Assembly (NCBI GenBank): GCA_964494475.1
Contig: CAZBRS010000035.1
Coordinates: forward strand, 1-64,000
DNA: 64,000 nucleotides
Direction: 5' to 3'
Origin: CAZBRS01 sp964494475
GTDB taxonomy: Bacteria; Myxococcota_A; UBA9042; CAZBRS01
Position numbers and translations under genes: made by a program. Positions within the stretch are counted from its first letter, which is position 1. Each line of letters starts with the position of its first letter. The notes under the pieces are model-generated. The model was given only the letters and a program-made list of their open reading frames with translations. It did no database searches and was not told the DNA's origin. Shown here piece by piece: positions 53,370 through 64,000 of the stretch.

Positions 53370-56089
53370 GGTCGGAGCTCCTCGTCGACGGTGGGCTCGC
53401 CCTCCCGGGGAGGATGCGCTCGCGGGCGCGCCTCGTCCAGGGGCAGGCGGATCAGGAAGCACGCGCCGCCGCCCGGGCGGTTCGACGCGGTGATGGTCCC
53501 GCCGTGGGCCTCGACCACCCCGCGGCAGATGGCCAGCCCGAGCCCGGCGCCGCCGGCTCGCGCGCCGGGGCCGCGGTAGAACTTCTCGAACACGCGCGCC
53601 TCATCGCCCGGGGGCACGCCGGGGCCGCCGTCGGCGACCTCTATCGCGAGCGCGCCCCCGACCTCGCGCGCGGCCACCGAGATGCCCGAGGCAGCTCCCG
53701 CGTAGGCCAGCGCGTTCTCCAGCAGGTTCACGAAAGCGTGCTCGAAGAGCACGGGATCGAGCGCGACCAGCGGCAACCCCTCGGGCAGGTCGACCCGGAT
53801 CTCGGCCGCGCCGGGTCGTCCGGTGAGCAGGGCCAGGGCCGACCCGATCACCTCCTCCAGGGGCAGCCAGTCGCGTCGCAGCCGCACGTCGCCGGTCTCC
53901 AGGCGGACCACGTCGAGGATGTTGCCCACCAGCCGCTCGAGCCGCTCGGCTTCGTCGCAGATGGTGGCCAGCAGCTCGGCGCGCTGCGCGGGGTCGAGGC
54001 GGCCCGCGTCGTCGCGGAGCGTGGTGCCTGCGCCGGTGATGGTGGCCAGGGGTGTGCGCAGATCGTGGGAGACCGCGCTGAGCAGGGAGCTGCGGATCTC
54101 CTCGGTGTGCGCCCGCACGGCCGCCGCGCGGGCTTCTTCGGCCAACCGCAGGCGCTCGAGGGGCAACGTCGACTGGCGCACGAAGGCTTCGAGGAAGCCG
54201 CGGTGCTCGGGGCCGAGCAAATCGCCGGAGGCGGCGCGTACGGTCAGCACGCCCTCGACGCGTGGCCCGCCCTGGAGCGGGATGCACTGCACCGGGGCGC
54301 CCGCCAGCGTATCGGTGCCGGGCCCGGCCGGCCGGCCGTGCTCGAAGGCCCAGCGGGCCACCGCCACCTCGGCGTCGTCGAGACCGCCGCCCATCGGGAA
54401 GGCCCCCGCCTCCTGCAGGTCGCCGCTGGCGTCCGGCAGCAGCACCGCGGCCCGGCCCCCGAACACGGGCGCCGCGTGGCGCGCGATGACGGCGGCGGCC
54501 TGCCCGGCGTCGGTGGCGGCGGCCACCTCGCGGGTCAGGGCGTAGAGCGACGCCGTGCGCTTCTCGCGGTGCCGCGCTGCTTGCTCCTGGCGCCGCAGGC
54601 GTCCGGTCAAGCTGCTGATGACCAACCCCACGCCGAACATGGTGGCGAAGGTGAGCACGTGGCGCAGGTTCTCGACGCTGAAGGTGTAGAACGGCGGTAC
54701 GAAGAAGAAATCGTAGGAGCCCACGGACAACGCGGCGGCCACGAGCGACGACGCGCGGTCGTGGCGGTAGGCCACCAGCATGATCGCGAGCAGGTACAAC
54801 GCCACGACGTCGGCCTGGGCGCCGACGCTGCGGGTGAGGGCCCCGAGCCCGGTGGCGGCGGCGACCCACGCCGCGCCGAACAGCATGCCGCGGGTATCGA
54901 GCGCTCGCCGGGCCTGCTGCGCGCGCGCCACCGAGGACGAGGGGGAGGCGTCGCCGGGGATGAAGTGGACCTCGATGGCGCCGCTTCCCCTCACGAGGTC
55001 GGTGACGAGGGAGCCCTTCAGGAGATCGCGCCAGCGCGAGTGCGTGGGCTTGCCGACCACCAATCGCGTGACGTTCTGCTCGCGGGCGTACCGCAGCACC
55101 TCGTCCGCGACGCGTGCGCCCGAGAGCCGCACGACCTGGGCCCCCAGGGACTCGGCCAGGCGCAGGTGGGCCTTCAGGCGTTCGCGGTCGAGGGGGGTCA
55201 TGGGGTAGGCGTCGCCGGCGTCGACCCACGCGGCGACCCAGGGCGCGCGCAGCCCGGCCGCCATGCGGCAGGCTCCCCGCAGCAGGTGCGCCGACGAGGG
55301 GCTGGGCCCTACGCAGACCAGCAGGCGCTCGCCAGCGGGCCAGGGCACCTGGATGTCGTGCTCGCGGCGCCAGGCGCTCACGTCGAGGTCGACGCGCTCG
55401 GCGGTTCGTCGCAGCGCCAGCTCGCGAAGGGCCAGCAGGTTCCCGCGCCGGAAGAAGTTCTGGACCGCGGCCCGGGCCGCGTCGGGCACGTACACCTTGC
55501 CCGCCTGCAGCCGCAGGAGCAGCTCTTCGGGCGGCAGGTCGATGATCTCGATCTCGTCGGCGCGGGCCAGGATCGAGTCGGGCACCGTCTCGCGCACCCG
55601 CACGCCCGTGATCTGGGCCACCACGTCGTTCAGGCTCTCGACGTGCTGGATGTTCAGGGTGGTGTGGACGTCGATGCCGGCGTCGAGCAGCTCGATCACG
55701 TCCTGCCAGCGCTTGGGGTGACGGCTCCCCGGCGCGTTGGTGTGCGCCAGTTCGTCGACCAGCAACACGCGGGGATGCCGCGCCAGCGCGCGATCGAGGT
55801 CCAGCTCGAGCAGGTGGGCGCCGCGGTAGACGAGCGTCTGGCGGGGGAGCACGTCCAACCCCTGGAGAAGCGCCTCGGTCTCGGCGCGCCCGTGCGTCTC
55901 GACGCAGGCCGCCGCCAGATCGACGCCGGTCGCGACCAGCCGCTGTGCGGACTCGAGCATCGTGAACGTCTTGCCGACTCCGGGCGCGTAGCCGAGGAAG
56001 ATCTTCAACGTGGCGCGAGCGCGGCGTGCTTCTTCGGCCTGCACGCGCCGGAGCAGGGCGTCCGGATCGGGGCGGCGGTCGTCGTTCAT
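53366..56089 (-). CDS. kdpD: Potassium sensor histidine kinase KdpD
   Basis: Full-length sensor kinase of 907 residues. The N-terminal KdpD domain has Walker A GYAPGVGKT (33-41) and LVDELAHTNAPG. A universal-stress-protein domain follows (about 255-380). Four membrane helices (about 400-495), a GAF-like domain (about 510-640) and the kinase core then follow. The phosphoacceptor is His675 in SAVSHDLRTP, and the ATP-binding motifs include NLLENALAYAG and GGAGLGLAICRGVVEAHGG. Senses low potassium or osmotic upshift and phosphorylates KdpE. Lies 10 bases after kdpC. Confidence 0.97.
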
Positions 56090-56099
56090 GGCGTCGAGT

Positions 56100-56675
56100 C
56101 TACTCCTGCGAGGCCGCCAGGGCGAGGTTCAGCCGCAGCACGTTCACGCGCGGCTCCCCGAAGATGCCGAGCCACCGCTCCTCGCGGGCGGCCTCGACCA
56201 GGGCCCTCACGCGCGCTTCGGACAGGCCGCGCGCCTTGGCGACGCGCCCCACCTGGTACAACGCGGTCGCCGGTGACACGTGCGGGTCGAGCCCGCTGCC
56301 CGACGCCGTGACCAGGTCGACGGGGATGGCCGTGGCGTTCCCGGGCTCCGCCGCTCGCAACGCGTCGACGCGCGCCTTGACCGCGTCGGCGAGCGCCGGG
56401 TTCAGGGGCCCCAGGTTCGAACCGGTCGACGCCGCGCCGTTGTACGGGTGCGGAGCGGTCGCCGAAGGTCGGCTCCAGAAGAAGCGGGGGTCGTCGAAGG
56501 GCTGCCCGATGAGCTCGGAGCCCGCGACGCGGTCGCCCATGGTGATCAGGCTGCCGTTCGCGCGGGCGGGCAGGAAGCCCTGGGCGACGCCCGTCACGGC
56601 CAGGGGATAGAGCATGCCCGTCAGCACGGTGAACAGGCCGAGGAGGACCAGCGCGGGACGCACGAGACGGAGCAT
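56100..56675 (-). CDS. kdpC: Potassium-transporting ATPase subunit KdpC
   Basis: Subunit C of the KdpFABC potassium pump, 191 residues. One N-terminal membrane helix (LVLLGLFTVLTGMLYPLAVTG) is followed by the periplasmic domain with FFWSRPSATAPHPYNGAASTGSNLGP, the conserved KdpC block, and later DLVTASGSGLDPHVSP and VNVLRLNLAL. ATG start chosen because GGAGG lies just before it; an upstream GTG in the same frame lacks a ribosome site. Confidence 0.96.
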   Translation of the reverse strand: MLRLVRPALVLLGLFTVLTGMLYPLAVTGVAQGFLPARANGSLITMGDRVAGSELIGQPFDDPRFFWSRPSATAPHPYNGAASTGSNLGPLNPALADAVKARVDALRAAEPGNATAIPVDLVTASGSGLDPHVSPATALYQVGRVAKARGLSEARVRALVEAAREERWLGIFGEPRVNVLRLNLALAASQE

Positions 56676-56696
56676 GAAGGCCTCCAACGTCACCGC

Positions 56697-58772
<2,076 letters not shown>

Positions 58773-58786
58773 GGAGCGCCTTCCTT

Positions 58787-60532
58787 TCAGCGCAGCGCGA
58801 GCATCAGGTGTTCGACGACGGGCCCGAGCGCCAGCGCCGGCACGAAGGTGAGCGCGCCCACCAGCAGGATGGAGCCGAGGAGCAGCGCCACGAAGAGCGG
58901 CGTGTGGGTGGGCAGCGTCCCCGCGCTGGGGGCCACGAATCTCTTCCGCGCCAGCGACCCGGCCAGGGCCAGCACGGGCACGATCAGCGCGTAGCGCCCC
59001 AGCAGCATGGCCACGGCGATGCCGAGGGCGTAGAACGGGCCGCTCGCGGTCAGGCCGCCGAAGGCCGAGCCGTTGTTGGCAGCGCCCGACGTGAAGGCGT
59101 AGAGGATCTCGCTGAAGCCGTGCGCGCCGGGGTTCCCGAGGGACGCCGTGCCTGCGGGCAGCACGCAGGCCAGGGCCGTGCCGACCAGGATGACGGCCGC
59201 CGGGATCAGGATGACGAGCGCCACCATCTTCATCTCGCGGGCCTCGACCTTCTTGCCCAGGTATTCGGGCGTGCGCCCGACCATCAATCCGGCGATGAAC
59301 ACGGCCAGCAGGGCGTAGACGAGCATGCCGTACAGTCCGGAGCCCACGCCGCCGAACACGATCTCGCCGAACTGCATGAGCAGGATGGGCACGAAGCCGC
59401 CGAGGGGCGTGAAGCTGTCGTGCATGGCGTTCACCGAGCCGTTGGAGGCCGCCGTGGTCGCCCCGGCCCAGATCGCGCTGCTCACGATGCCGAAGCGGGC
59501 CTCCTTGCCCTCCTCGTTGCCCCCGGGCTGGAGCGCGCTCGCTGCCTGGTCGACCCCCAGGGCGGCGAGGCGCGGGTTCCCGGCCTGCTCGGCGGAGGTC
59601 GCGAGCCCCACCAGGGGCACGAGCAGCAGCAGCATGGCCGCGAGCAGCGCCCAGCCCTGGCGCCGATCGCGCACCATGGCCCCGAAGGTGAAGCACAAAC
59701 CGGCCGGGATCAGCAGGATGGCCAGCATCTCGAGGAGGTTCGAGAGGGGCGTGGGGGTCTCGAAGGGGTGCGCGGAGTTCGCGTTGAAGAAGCCGCCACC
59801 GTTGGTGCCGAGCTGCTTGATGGCGACCTGCGACGCGGCCGGGCCCAGCGCGAGCGTCTGCTCGGCGACGGGGCGGCCGTCGCCCGTGACGGTCGGGTCC
59901 AGCAGCGGCACGGTGACGCTCCCGTCGAAGGTCTGCACCACTCCCTCGGAGACCAGCGCCACGGCGAAGATCAGCGAGAGCGGCAGCAGGATGTAGAGCG
60001 TGCTCCGCGTGAGATCGACCCAGAAGCTGCCGAGCGTTCCGGCGCTCCGGCGCACGAGCCCGCGGATCAGCGCGACCAGCACCGCCAGGCCCGTGGCCGC
60101 CGACACGAAGTTCTGCACGGTGAGGCCGAGCATCTGCACCAGGTGCGAGAGCGTGGTCTCGCCGCCGTAGGCCTGCCAGTTGGTGTTCGAGGCGAAGCTG
60201 ACGGCCGTGTTGAAGGCCACGTAGGGGTCGACGGGGCCGAGGCCCGCCGGGTTCAGCGGCAGCACGTGCTGCAGGCGTTGCAGCGCGTACACGACCGCCA
60301 GCCCCGCCAGGTTGAAGAGCGCGAGCGCCCACGCATAGCGCTTCCACGTCATCTCCTCGTCGGGCTGTACGCCGGCCAGGCGGTAGAAGAGACGCTCGAC
60401 CGGACCCAGCACGCGCTGCGCGAACGTCGCGCGGCCTTCGTAGACGCGCGCCATGAACGCGCCGAGGGGCGCCGCCGCCAGCACCAGCAGGGCGAAGTAC
60501 GCCCCGATTTGAACGAGGTTCGAGGGGGTCAT
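58787..60532 (-). CDS. kdpA: Potassium-transporting ATPase subunit KdpA
   Basis: Potassium-channel-like subunit, 581 residues with about ten membrane helices. The four selectivity-filter loops of the K+ transporter superfamily are visible: [40 protein letters not shown] and [11 protein letters not shown]. It carries K+ across the inner membrane. Starts at the ATG overlapping the kdpF stop (ATGA). Confidence 0.98.
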   Translation of the reverse strand: MTPSNLVQIGAYFALLVLAAAPLGAFMARVYEGRATFAQRVLGPVERLFYRLAGVQPDEEMTWKRYAWALALFNLAGLAVVYALQRLQHVLPLNPAGLGPVDPYVAFNTAVSFASNTNWQAYGGETTLSHLVQMLGLTVQNFVSAATGLAVLVALIRGLVRRSAGTLGSFWVDLTRSTLYILLPLSLIFAVALVSEGVVQTFDGSVTVPLLDPTVTGDGRPVAEQTLALGPAASQVAIKQLGTNGGGFFNANSAHPFETPTPLSNLLEMLAILLIPAGLCFTFGAMVRDRRQGWALLAAMLLLLVPLVGLATSAEQAGNPRLAALGVDQAASALQPGGNEEGKEARFGIVSSAIWAGATTAASNGSVNAMHDSFTPLGGFVPILLMQFGEIVFGGVGSGLYGMLVYALLAVFIAGLMVGRTPEYLGKKVEAREMKMVALVILIPAAVILVGTALACVLPAGTASLGNPGAHGFSEILYAFTSGAANNGSAFGGLTASGPFYALGIAVAMLLGRYALIVPVLALAGSLARKRFVAPSAGTLPTHTPLFVALLLGSILLVGALTFVPALALGPVVEHLMLALR

Positions 60533-60621
60533 TGCAGCTTCTCCGGGAAGAGCAGGGCGAACCCCAGGTAGCCGAACAGGCCCAGAGCAAGCAACGAGGC
60601 GAGGATCAGGTCGAGAGACAT
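60529..60621 (-). CDS. kdpF: Small subunit KdpF
   Basis: Single-helix peptide of 30 residues ([20 protein letters not shown], then [10 protein letters not shown]). This is the KdpF pattern: one hydrophobic helix ending in L-FPEK, encoded directly before kdpA and overlapping it by ATGA. It stabilises the KdpFABC complex. Easily missed because of its size. Confidence 0.92.
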   Translation of the reverse strand: MSLDLILASLLALGLFGYLGFALLFPEKLQ

Positions 60622-60638
60622 GGCGGGCGCCTTTCGGT

Positions 60639-60926
60639 TCAACGCGTGGCGGGCAACAGGACCGAGAGCGCCATCTCTCGGCAAGCGGCGTCGCACTCGT
60701 CGAGGCGCACGATCAACCGGGCCTGCTCGGTGCAGTACTCGAGGACGGCCTGCCGGTCCTGGGGGCGACAGGTGGCCTCCAGGTTGGCCAGGGATCTCTC
60801 GTAGAAGGCTCGCCGCTCGGCGACCGGGAGTCGGACCAGCGCGTCGTCCGGTCCGCAGCGCGCGCCGCCGAGGACGACGAGGCCCACGAACGCGATTGTC
60901 ACCATCCGGACCCAGGGGTGTCGCAT
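60639..60926 (-). CDS. Small exported Cys-containing protein heading the kdp operon
   Basis: Protein of 95 residues, no family recognised. An N-terminal signal or anchor (VTIAFVGLVVLGGARC) is followed by a helical domain with cysteines at 53, 65, 78 and 82 (ATCRPQ, EYCTEQ, ECDAAC), spaced as in a disulfide-linked helical hairpin. A GGAGGCTCGGC ribosome site precedes the ATG. It ends 17 bases before kdpF on the same strand, so it is probably co-transcribed. Whether it has a role in potassium uptake is unknown. Confidence 0.7.
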   Translation of the reverse strand: MRHPWVRMVTIAFVGLVVLGGARCGPDDALVRLPVAERRAFYERSLANLEATCRPQDRQAVLEYCTEQARLIVRLDECDAACREMALSVLLPATR

Positions 60927-61086
60927 GCCGAGCCTCCTCCGCGCTCTTTCCAACTCAAGGCTAGCGCTCCGCGGATCAGGCCGGGGTCAATTCGGGGGGC
61001 GGGTACGTCAGGAAAAGGTCAGGGAGACCGTCGCAGATCCGTGACCGGGGTGGTAAGATGCGATCAAATACCCACGGACCCCACCC

Positions 61087-61953
61087 ATGGCCGCGCCCCG
61101 CGCCATCGTCCCGCTGCTCTCGCTGCTGGTCGCGGCGCTGGTCTGCCGCGGCGCGTTCGCGCAGCCGGTCGACGAGCCCTCCGCCGAGGGGAGCGTGCCG
61201 GATCTGGTGGCCAAGCTCTCGCCGGAGCGCCCCGACCCGGTCCGCCTGCAGGCCGTGCTGCTGCTGGGACAACTGGGCGGCGACGTGGCCCTGCAGGCCG
61301 TGGCCCGCGCGCTGATCGAGGATCCGTACCCGCCCGTGCGATCGAGCGCTGCGCTGGCCTTGGGGCAGGGTGGCGACGTGCGCTGGGTCAGGGCCCTGGC
61401 CGGCCGGCTCGAGGATGACGCGCCCCTGGTGAAGGCGGCCGTGCGGGTGGCGATCAAGAGCCTGGTGCAGAGGTTCCGCGACCCGAAGGAGAACCGGGCG
61501 CGCTACACCTTCCACGTCGAAGTGCGGGGCCTCAAGGATCGCACCGGCGCCGACGACAACGATCTGACCGTGTGGTTCCAGGAGGGGGTGGCCGAGCGCC
61601 TGGCCCGCGAGCCGGGCGTCGTGCTGGGGGACGTCGTCGACTTCGAGCCGGAGGAGGCCGGGCCGTCGGCCGAGCCCTCCGCCCCGGCGGAGTTGGCCGG
61701 CCTCGTGGAGCTGCTCGTCGACGGCGGGGTGCTGGAGTACCAGGTGCAGCGCGACGCCGACGGGGCGCGCGTCTCAATCCGCGGCGACATGCAGGTCTTC
61801 CTCGAGCCCGTGCACGAGCCCGTGAGCGACCGCAAGGAGGCCCAGCGCGAAGAGCTGCTGCCGGTCGACGTGAGCGACGAGGAGGCCATCGAGGCCAGCG
61901 CGCTCCCTTTGTCCCGCGACCTGTTCGAGGAGCTCTGGGTGCGCCTGCGTTGA
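61087..61953 (+). CDS. Exported HEAT-repeat protein
   Basis: Secreted or periplasmic protein of 288 residues. Signal peptide ending GAFAQ. Two or three HEAT repeats (about residues 40-135: RLQAVLLLGQLGGDVALQAVA, VRSSAALALGQGG, LVKAAVRVAIKSL). A mixed alpha/beta domain follows (YTFHVEVRGLKDRTGA, VAERLAREPGVVLGDV) that resembles lipoprotein-like domains used to rank or score outputs. Function unknown. Followed 28 bases later by a HAMP-domain gene. Confidence 0.78.
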   Translation: MAAPRAIVPLLSLLVAALVCRGAFAQPVDEPSAEGSVPDLVAKLSPERPDPVRLQAVLLLGQLGGDVALQAVARALIEDPYPPVRSSAALALGQGGDVRWVRALAGRLEDDAPLVKAAVRVAIKSLVQRFRDPKENRARYTFHVEVRGLKDRTGADDNDLTVWFQEGVAERLAREPGVVLGDVVDFEPEEAGPSAEPSAPAELAGLVELLVDGGVLEYQVQRDADGARVSIRGDMQVFLEPVHEPVSDRKEAQREELLPVDVSDEEAIEASALPLSRDLFEELWVRLR

Positions 61954-61981
61954 GTCGCCCGAGGGGCGACGGGAGGAATCC

Positions 61982-62596
61982 GTGAAGACGAACCAGCGCA
62001 GTTGGACGCGCCTCCTGCTCTCCCGCGGCCTGCAGCTGCGGGTGACGTCGTTCATGATCGTGCTCGTGGCCCTCTTGTACGTCGTGCTGGGGCGGCTGTA
62101 CCTGGCCTCCACCGAGAACGAGACCCGCATGCTCACCACCCTGCAGGGCACGCAGCGGCTGCTGGCGGCCGACGACCCCGACCAGGCCGCCTACCTGGCC
62201 GAGGCCGCCAGGTTCCTGCAGGGCGAGGGGAGCACGCGCGTGGTGACCATGTTCACCATCCTCGTGGCGCTCGTGGGGCTGCTCTTCGGCGCCGGCATCT
62301 ACCTGACCCACCGCATCGCCGGCCCGGTGTACGCGGTGTCGAAGCACCTGGACGAGCTGGCTGCGGGGCGCTGGCGGCCGATGCACGCCTTCCGTCCCGG
62401 CGACCAGTTTCTCTTCCTGAAGGCCCGGGTCGACGCCGTGGTGCAGCGCGTGCAGGACGACGCCCGGGCCGACGTCGAGTTGCTGCACGCGCTTCATGCC
62501 GAACCCGGCCTGTCTGCCGAGGCGCGGGAGCGCGTGGCTGCGGCGCTAGCGCGGAAGGCGTTCCTCGTCGAGGCACAGGCCCGCGACGACCGCTGA
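61982..62596 (+). CDS. HAMP-domain membrane protein
   Basis: Inner membrane protein of 204 residues. Two membrane helices (about 22-42: SFMIVLVALLYVVLG; about 84-108: MFTILVALVGLLFGAG) flank a periplasmic helix of about 40 residues. A HAMP domain follows (LTHRIAGPVYAVSKHLDELAAG), then a short helical tail. It lacks kinase, cyclase or methyl-accepting signalling regions, so it is a truncated sensor-like protein or an adaptor. In apparent operon with the HEAT-repeat gene. Confidence 0.8.
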   Translation: MKTNQRSWTRLLLSRGLQLRVTSFMIVLVALLYVVLGRLYLASTENETRMLTTLQGTQRLLAADDPDQAAYLAEAARFLQGEGSTRVVTMFTILVALVGLLFGAGIYLTHRIAGPVYAVSKHLDELAAGRWRPMHAFRPGDQFLFLKARVDAVVQRVQDDARADVELLHALHAEPGLSAEARERVAAALARKAFLVEAQARDDR

Positions 62597-62917
62597 GCCC
62601 GAGGTGAGCCATGGTGCCGTGTCCGTGTCCGCGGTCACTCCCGTCCGCCTCTCGGTCGTCCTGTCCGATGGGCGGAGCCTGTCCGTCTTCTGCCGGAAGG
62701 GAAGCCCGGAGCTGTGGGAAAGTGGATCCGCGACGCGGGTGAGTCAGCGTGAGTGGTGGTGCCGATTGCAGCGTAACGGGTCAGGTGTGTACGGTGCGGG
62801 GCACAGGTGTGAATGGGCTTTGAACCCGGTGGGCTGCCCTCCGCCCGTCCAGTATCGACCTTGACCCAGGTCGACCGGGCACGCTCGCCCTCACTCCGCG
62901 TCGCGGATCCATGGAAG
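62597..62917. other. Intergenic region, no confident gene
   Basis: Between the HAMP-domain gene and the end of the DIP1984-family gene. One short plus-strand frame (62604-62864) crosses it, but its protein has no recognisable feature. No clear terminator, tRNA or promoter seen. Confidence 0.5.
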
Positions 62918-63379
62918 TCACACGTTCTTCAGGTCGACGACCCAGTTGGCGGCCTGGATCTCGACGTTGATCTCTCGTATCTGCCGCGCCAGGTCGTCCA
63001 GCGAGCGCCGCAACTCGACCACGTCGAGCACGGCCACCCAGCGGATCTCCTTCAGCCCGTACCTGTCGGGCGGTTTCGACGCGTGCGACGCCGCCGACTC
63101 CAGGATGGAGTGCCGACGGGTCAACGAGTCTCGCTCGGCCAGCGCCTCGGTCAGCGTGCGCCCGTGCGTGGTCGTGCCCGTGAAGTTCGCCTCGTTGATG
63201 GCGAACACCAACCGCGTGAGCTGGTCGGACACCGCGAACACCTGCTCGAGCAGCGCGCGAGGATCTTCCGCGGGCTTCTCGCCCTCCTGCACCAGCGCGC
63301 TCCGGCCGATTCTCTCACGAAGCGAGTCGAGCCGTTTCTGTAGATCGGAGCGAAGCAGAAGACCTTCCGCGATCTTCAT
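62918..63379 (-). CDS. DIP1984 family protein (septicolysin-like)
   Basis: Coiled-coil-rich protein of 153 residues matching the DIP1984/septicolysin family: MKIAEGLLLRSDLQKRLDSL, VQEGEKPAEDP, LTEALAERDSLTRRHSI, YGLKEIRWVAVLDVVELRRS and ending EIQAANWVVDL. Length is typical. Function unknown; despite the septicolysin name, haemolytic activity is not established for the family. The ATG gives the conserved N-terminus. Lone minus-strand gene. Confidence 0.9.
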   Translation of the reverse strand: MKIAEGLLLRSDLQKRLDSLRERIGRSALVQEGEKPAEDPRALLEQVFAVSDQLTRLVFAINEANFTGTTTHGRTLTEALAERDSLTRRHSILESAASHASKPPDRYGLKEIRWVAVLDVVELRRSLDDLARQIREINVEIQAANWVVDLKNV

Positions 63380-63644
63380 GATATCCCTCGATGACGGTGC
63401 GGCCCAGATTCTGCATGCTGGAAAGGGACCAGGCAAGAAGAACCCGTGATTGCGCAGGCGGTGACGTGCTTCGCGACGAGCGCGTCGACCAGGAGCGTCC
63501 TGGCGTCTTCGCCTTCTCCCGCATTTCCTCGATCGTGCCGACGTAGTTGACTCCTGGCGTTGAGTTTCAGAGAATCCACGCACCGTTACGCCCGGACGAG
63601 CAGGGGTGCAGCTTTGGTCCTTGGCCGTCATGGAGGAGGGAGTC

Positions 63645-64000
63645 ATGGGGAACGGGCAAGAACGAGCGCCGATCGTTGCACCTGGAGCCAACGGATCTGC
63701 TCCAGCGGCGCCCGCGTCGCGCGCGACGGTGACCAGCGCCCTTCGGGGAAGGTCGCTCGACGAACAGTCCGCCTTGGTCAACCCCGACACGACGCCGCTT
63801 CGGGTGTCGAACCTGGCGGGGGCTGCATCCTCGACGGGGCCGTCGCGTCGGGACGTCGCTACGAGGCGCCTGCAGAAGTGGTACACCGACGCTGGCAACG
63901 CCATTCAGGATCTTCGCTCCCAGATGGGGCGCGCAGGCGATCGCTTCGCCGATTTCGCAGGGGCCGGCGTACGCAAACTGAAAGCCACGGTCGACGTCGT
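63645..64000 (+). CDS. Partial gene: start of an unassigned protein with LRGRSLDEQ motif
   Basis: The first 118 codons are open to the window end; a GGAGGAGGG ribosome site lies just before the ATG. An Ala/Pro-rich start is followed by LRGRSLDEQSALVNPDTTPL, then a helical stretch with KWYTDAGNAIQDLRSQMGRA. The RGRSxxEQ...P pattern recalls short motifs in proteins associated with DUF4157 and extracellular contractile injection systems, but the evidence is one motif only. The rest of the gene lies outside the window. Confidence 0.55.
   Translation, partial: MGNGQERAPIVAPGANGSAPAAPASRATVTSALRGRSLDEQSALVNPDTTPLRVSNLAGAASSTGPSRRDVATRRLQKWYTDAGNAIQDLRSQMGRAGDRFADFAGAGVRKLKATVDV

Noticed and set aside
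53414..56311. Long plus-strand frame opposite kdpD
   Set aside because: It is the antisense of a well-supported sensor kinase and shows only Gln/Arg/His/Gly-rich composition.
62604..62864. Small plus-strand gene after the HAMP-domain gene
   Set aside because: No ribosome site, no recognisable domain, and amino-acid content as expected of a chance frame.
63380..63644. Possible frameshifted small gene between the DIP1984 gene and the last gene
   Set aside because: Minus-strand frames give pieces such as TLLVDALVAKHVTA in one frame and NYVGTIEEMREKA in another, but no family is recognised and no start with a ribosome site is seen.

Overview
This window is GC-rich chromosomal DNA, dense in protein genes, with short gaps and many ATGA/GTGA stop-start overlaps. 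It holds many secreted cysteine-rich lipoproteins with acidic D/E/P/V linkers and CGPDGCGG motifs. It also holds a bactofilin, an FHA-GGDEF protein, a class III cyclase, a conflict system built around a STAND NTPase, and a protein whose C-terminus looks like a MYXO-CTERM sorting tag. Together these point to a Myxococcota or related deltaproteobacterial lineage. That is inference from gene content only; no rRNA or tRNA gene was seen.

Layout. 1-4.1 kb: a catalytic and a non-catalytic M16 peptidase plus a GHL10-type glycosidase-like lipoprotein, all overlapping. 4.2-4.7 kb: a ParE/antitoxin pair. 4.9-7.0 kb: a TlpA-like thioredoxin lipoprotein and a DUF6029-like beta-barrel protein. 7.2-9.2 kb: a cNMP-binding protein and a VWA protein. 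9.2-10.5 kb: an AAA/DUF4143 ATPase with repeats at its start. 10.6-19.9 kb: a five-gene minus-strand operon of secreted proteins in which a two-gene cassette (propeller-like protein plus giant lipoprotein with pilin-like domains) is tandemly duplicated. 20.2-22.6 kb: a BRO-type gene overlapping an NCS2-like permease. 22.6-32.3 kb: a lipoprotein, an SPL-type radical SAM enzyme, a CDF metal transporter, a beta-propeller lipoprotein, a metallophosphoesterase with a C-terminal sorting tag, and a lipase-like hydrolase. 32.4-37.2 kb: a membrane GAF-cyclase coupled to an FAD oxidoreductase, with a second FAD oxidoreductase convergent to it. 37.2-40.2 kb: a Cys-rich lipoprotein and an FHA-GGDEF protein divergent from a bactofilin. 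40.2-47.2 kb: a three-gene predicted conflict/defence operon (EACC1-like protein, caspase/EF-hand/SIR2-like protein, nSTAND NTPase with tandem FHIPEP-like repeats). 47.3-52.7 kb: a YgjV-like membrane protein, a B12-binding-type radical SAM protein, a lipoprotein with a caspase-like core and a PPC domain, and a DMT exporter. 52.7-60.9 kb: a complete kdpFABCDE potassium uptake operon headed by a small exported Cys-rich protein. 61-64 kb: a HEAT-repeat protein, a HAMP-domain membrane protein, a DIP1984-family protein, and the 5' end of a gene with a motif recalling contractile-injection-system associated proteins.

The most interesting unit is the EACC1-caspase-STAND operon at 40.2-47.2 kb. It has the parts of an NTP-dependent abortive-infection machine: sensor/NTPase, a Ca2+-binding caspase effector, and an adaptor. 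Its SIR2-like domain appears to have lost its catalytic residues. The second most interesting is the duplicated cassette encoding lipoproteins with tandem pilin-like globular domains but no pilin N-terminal helix.
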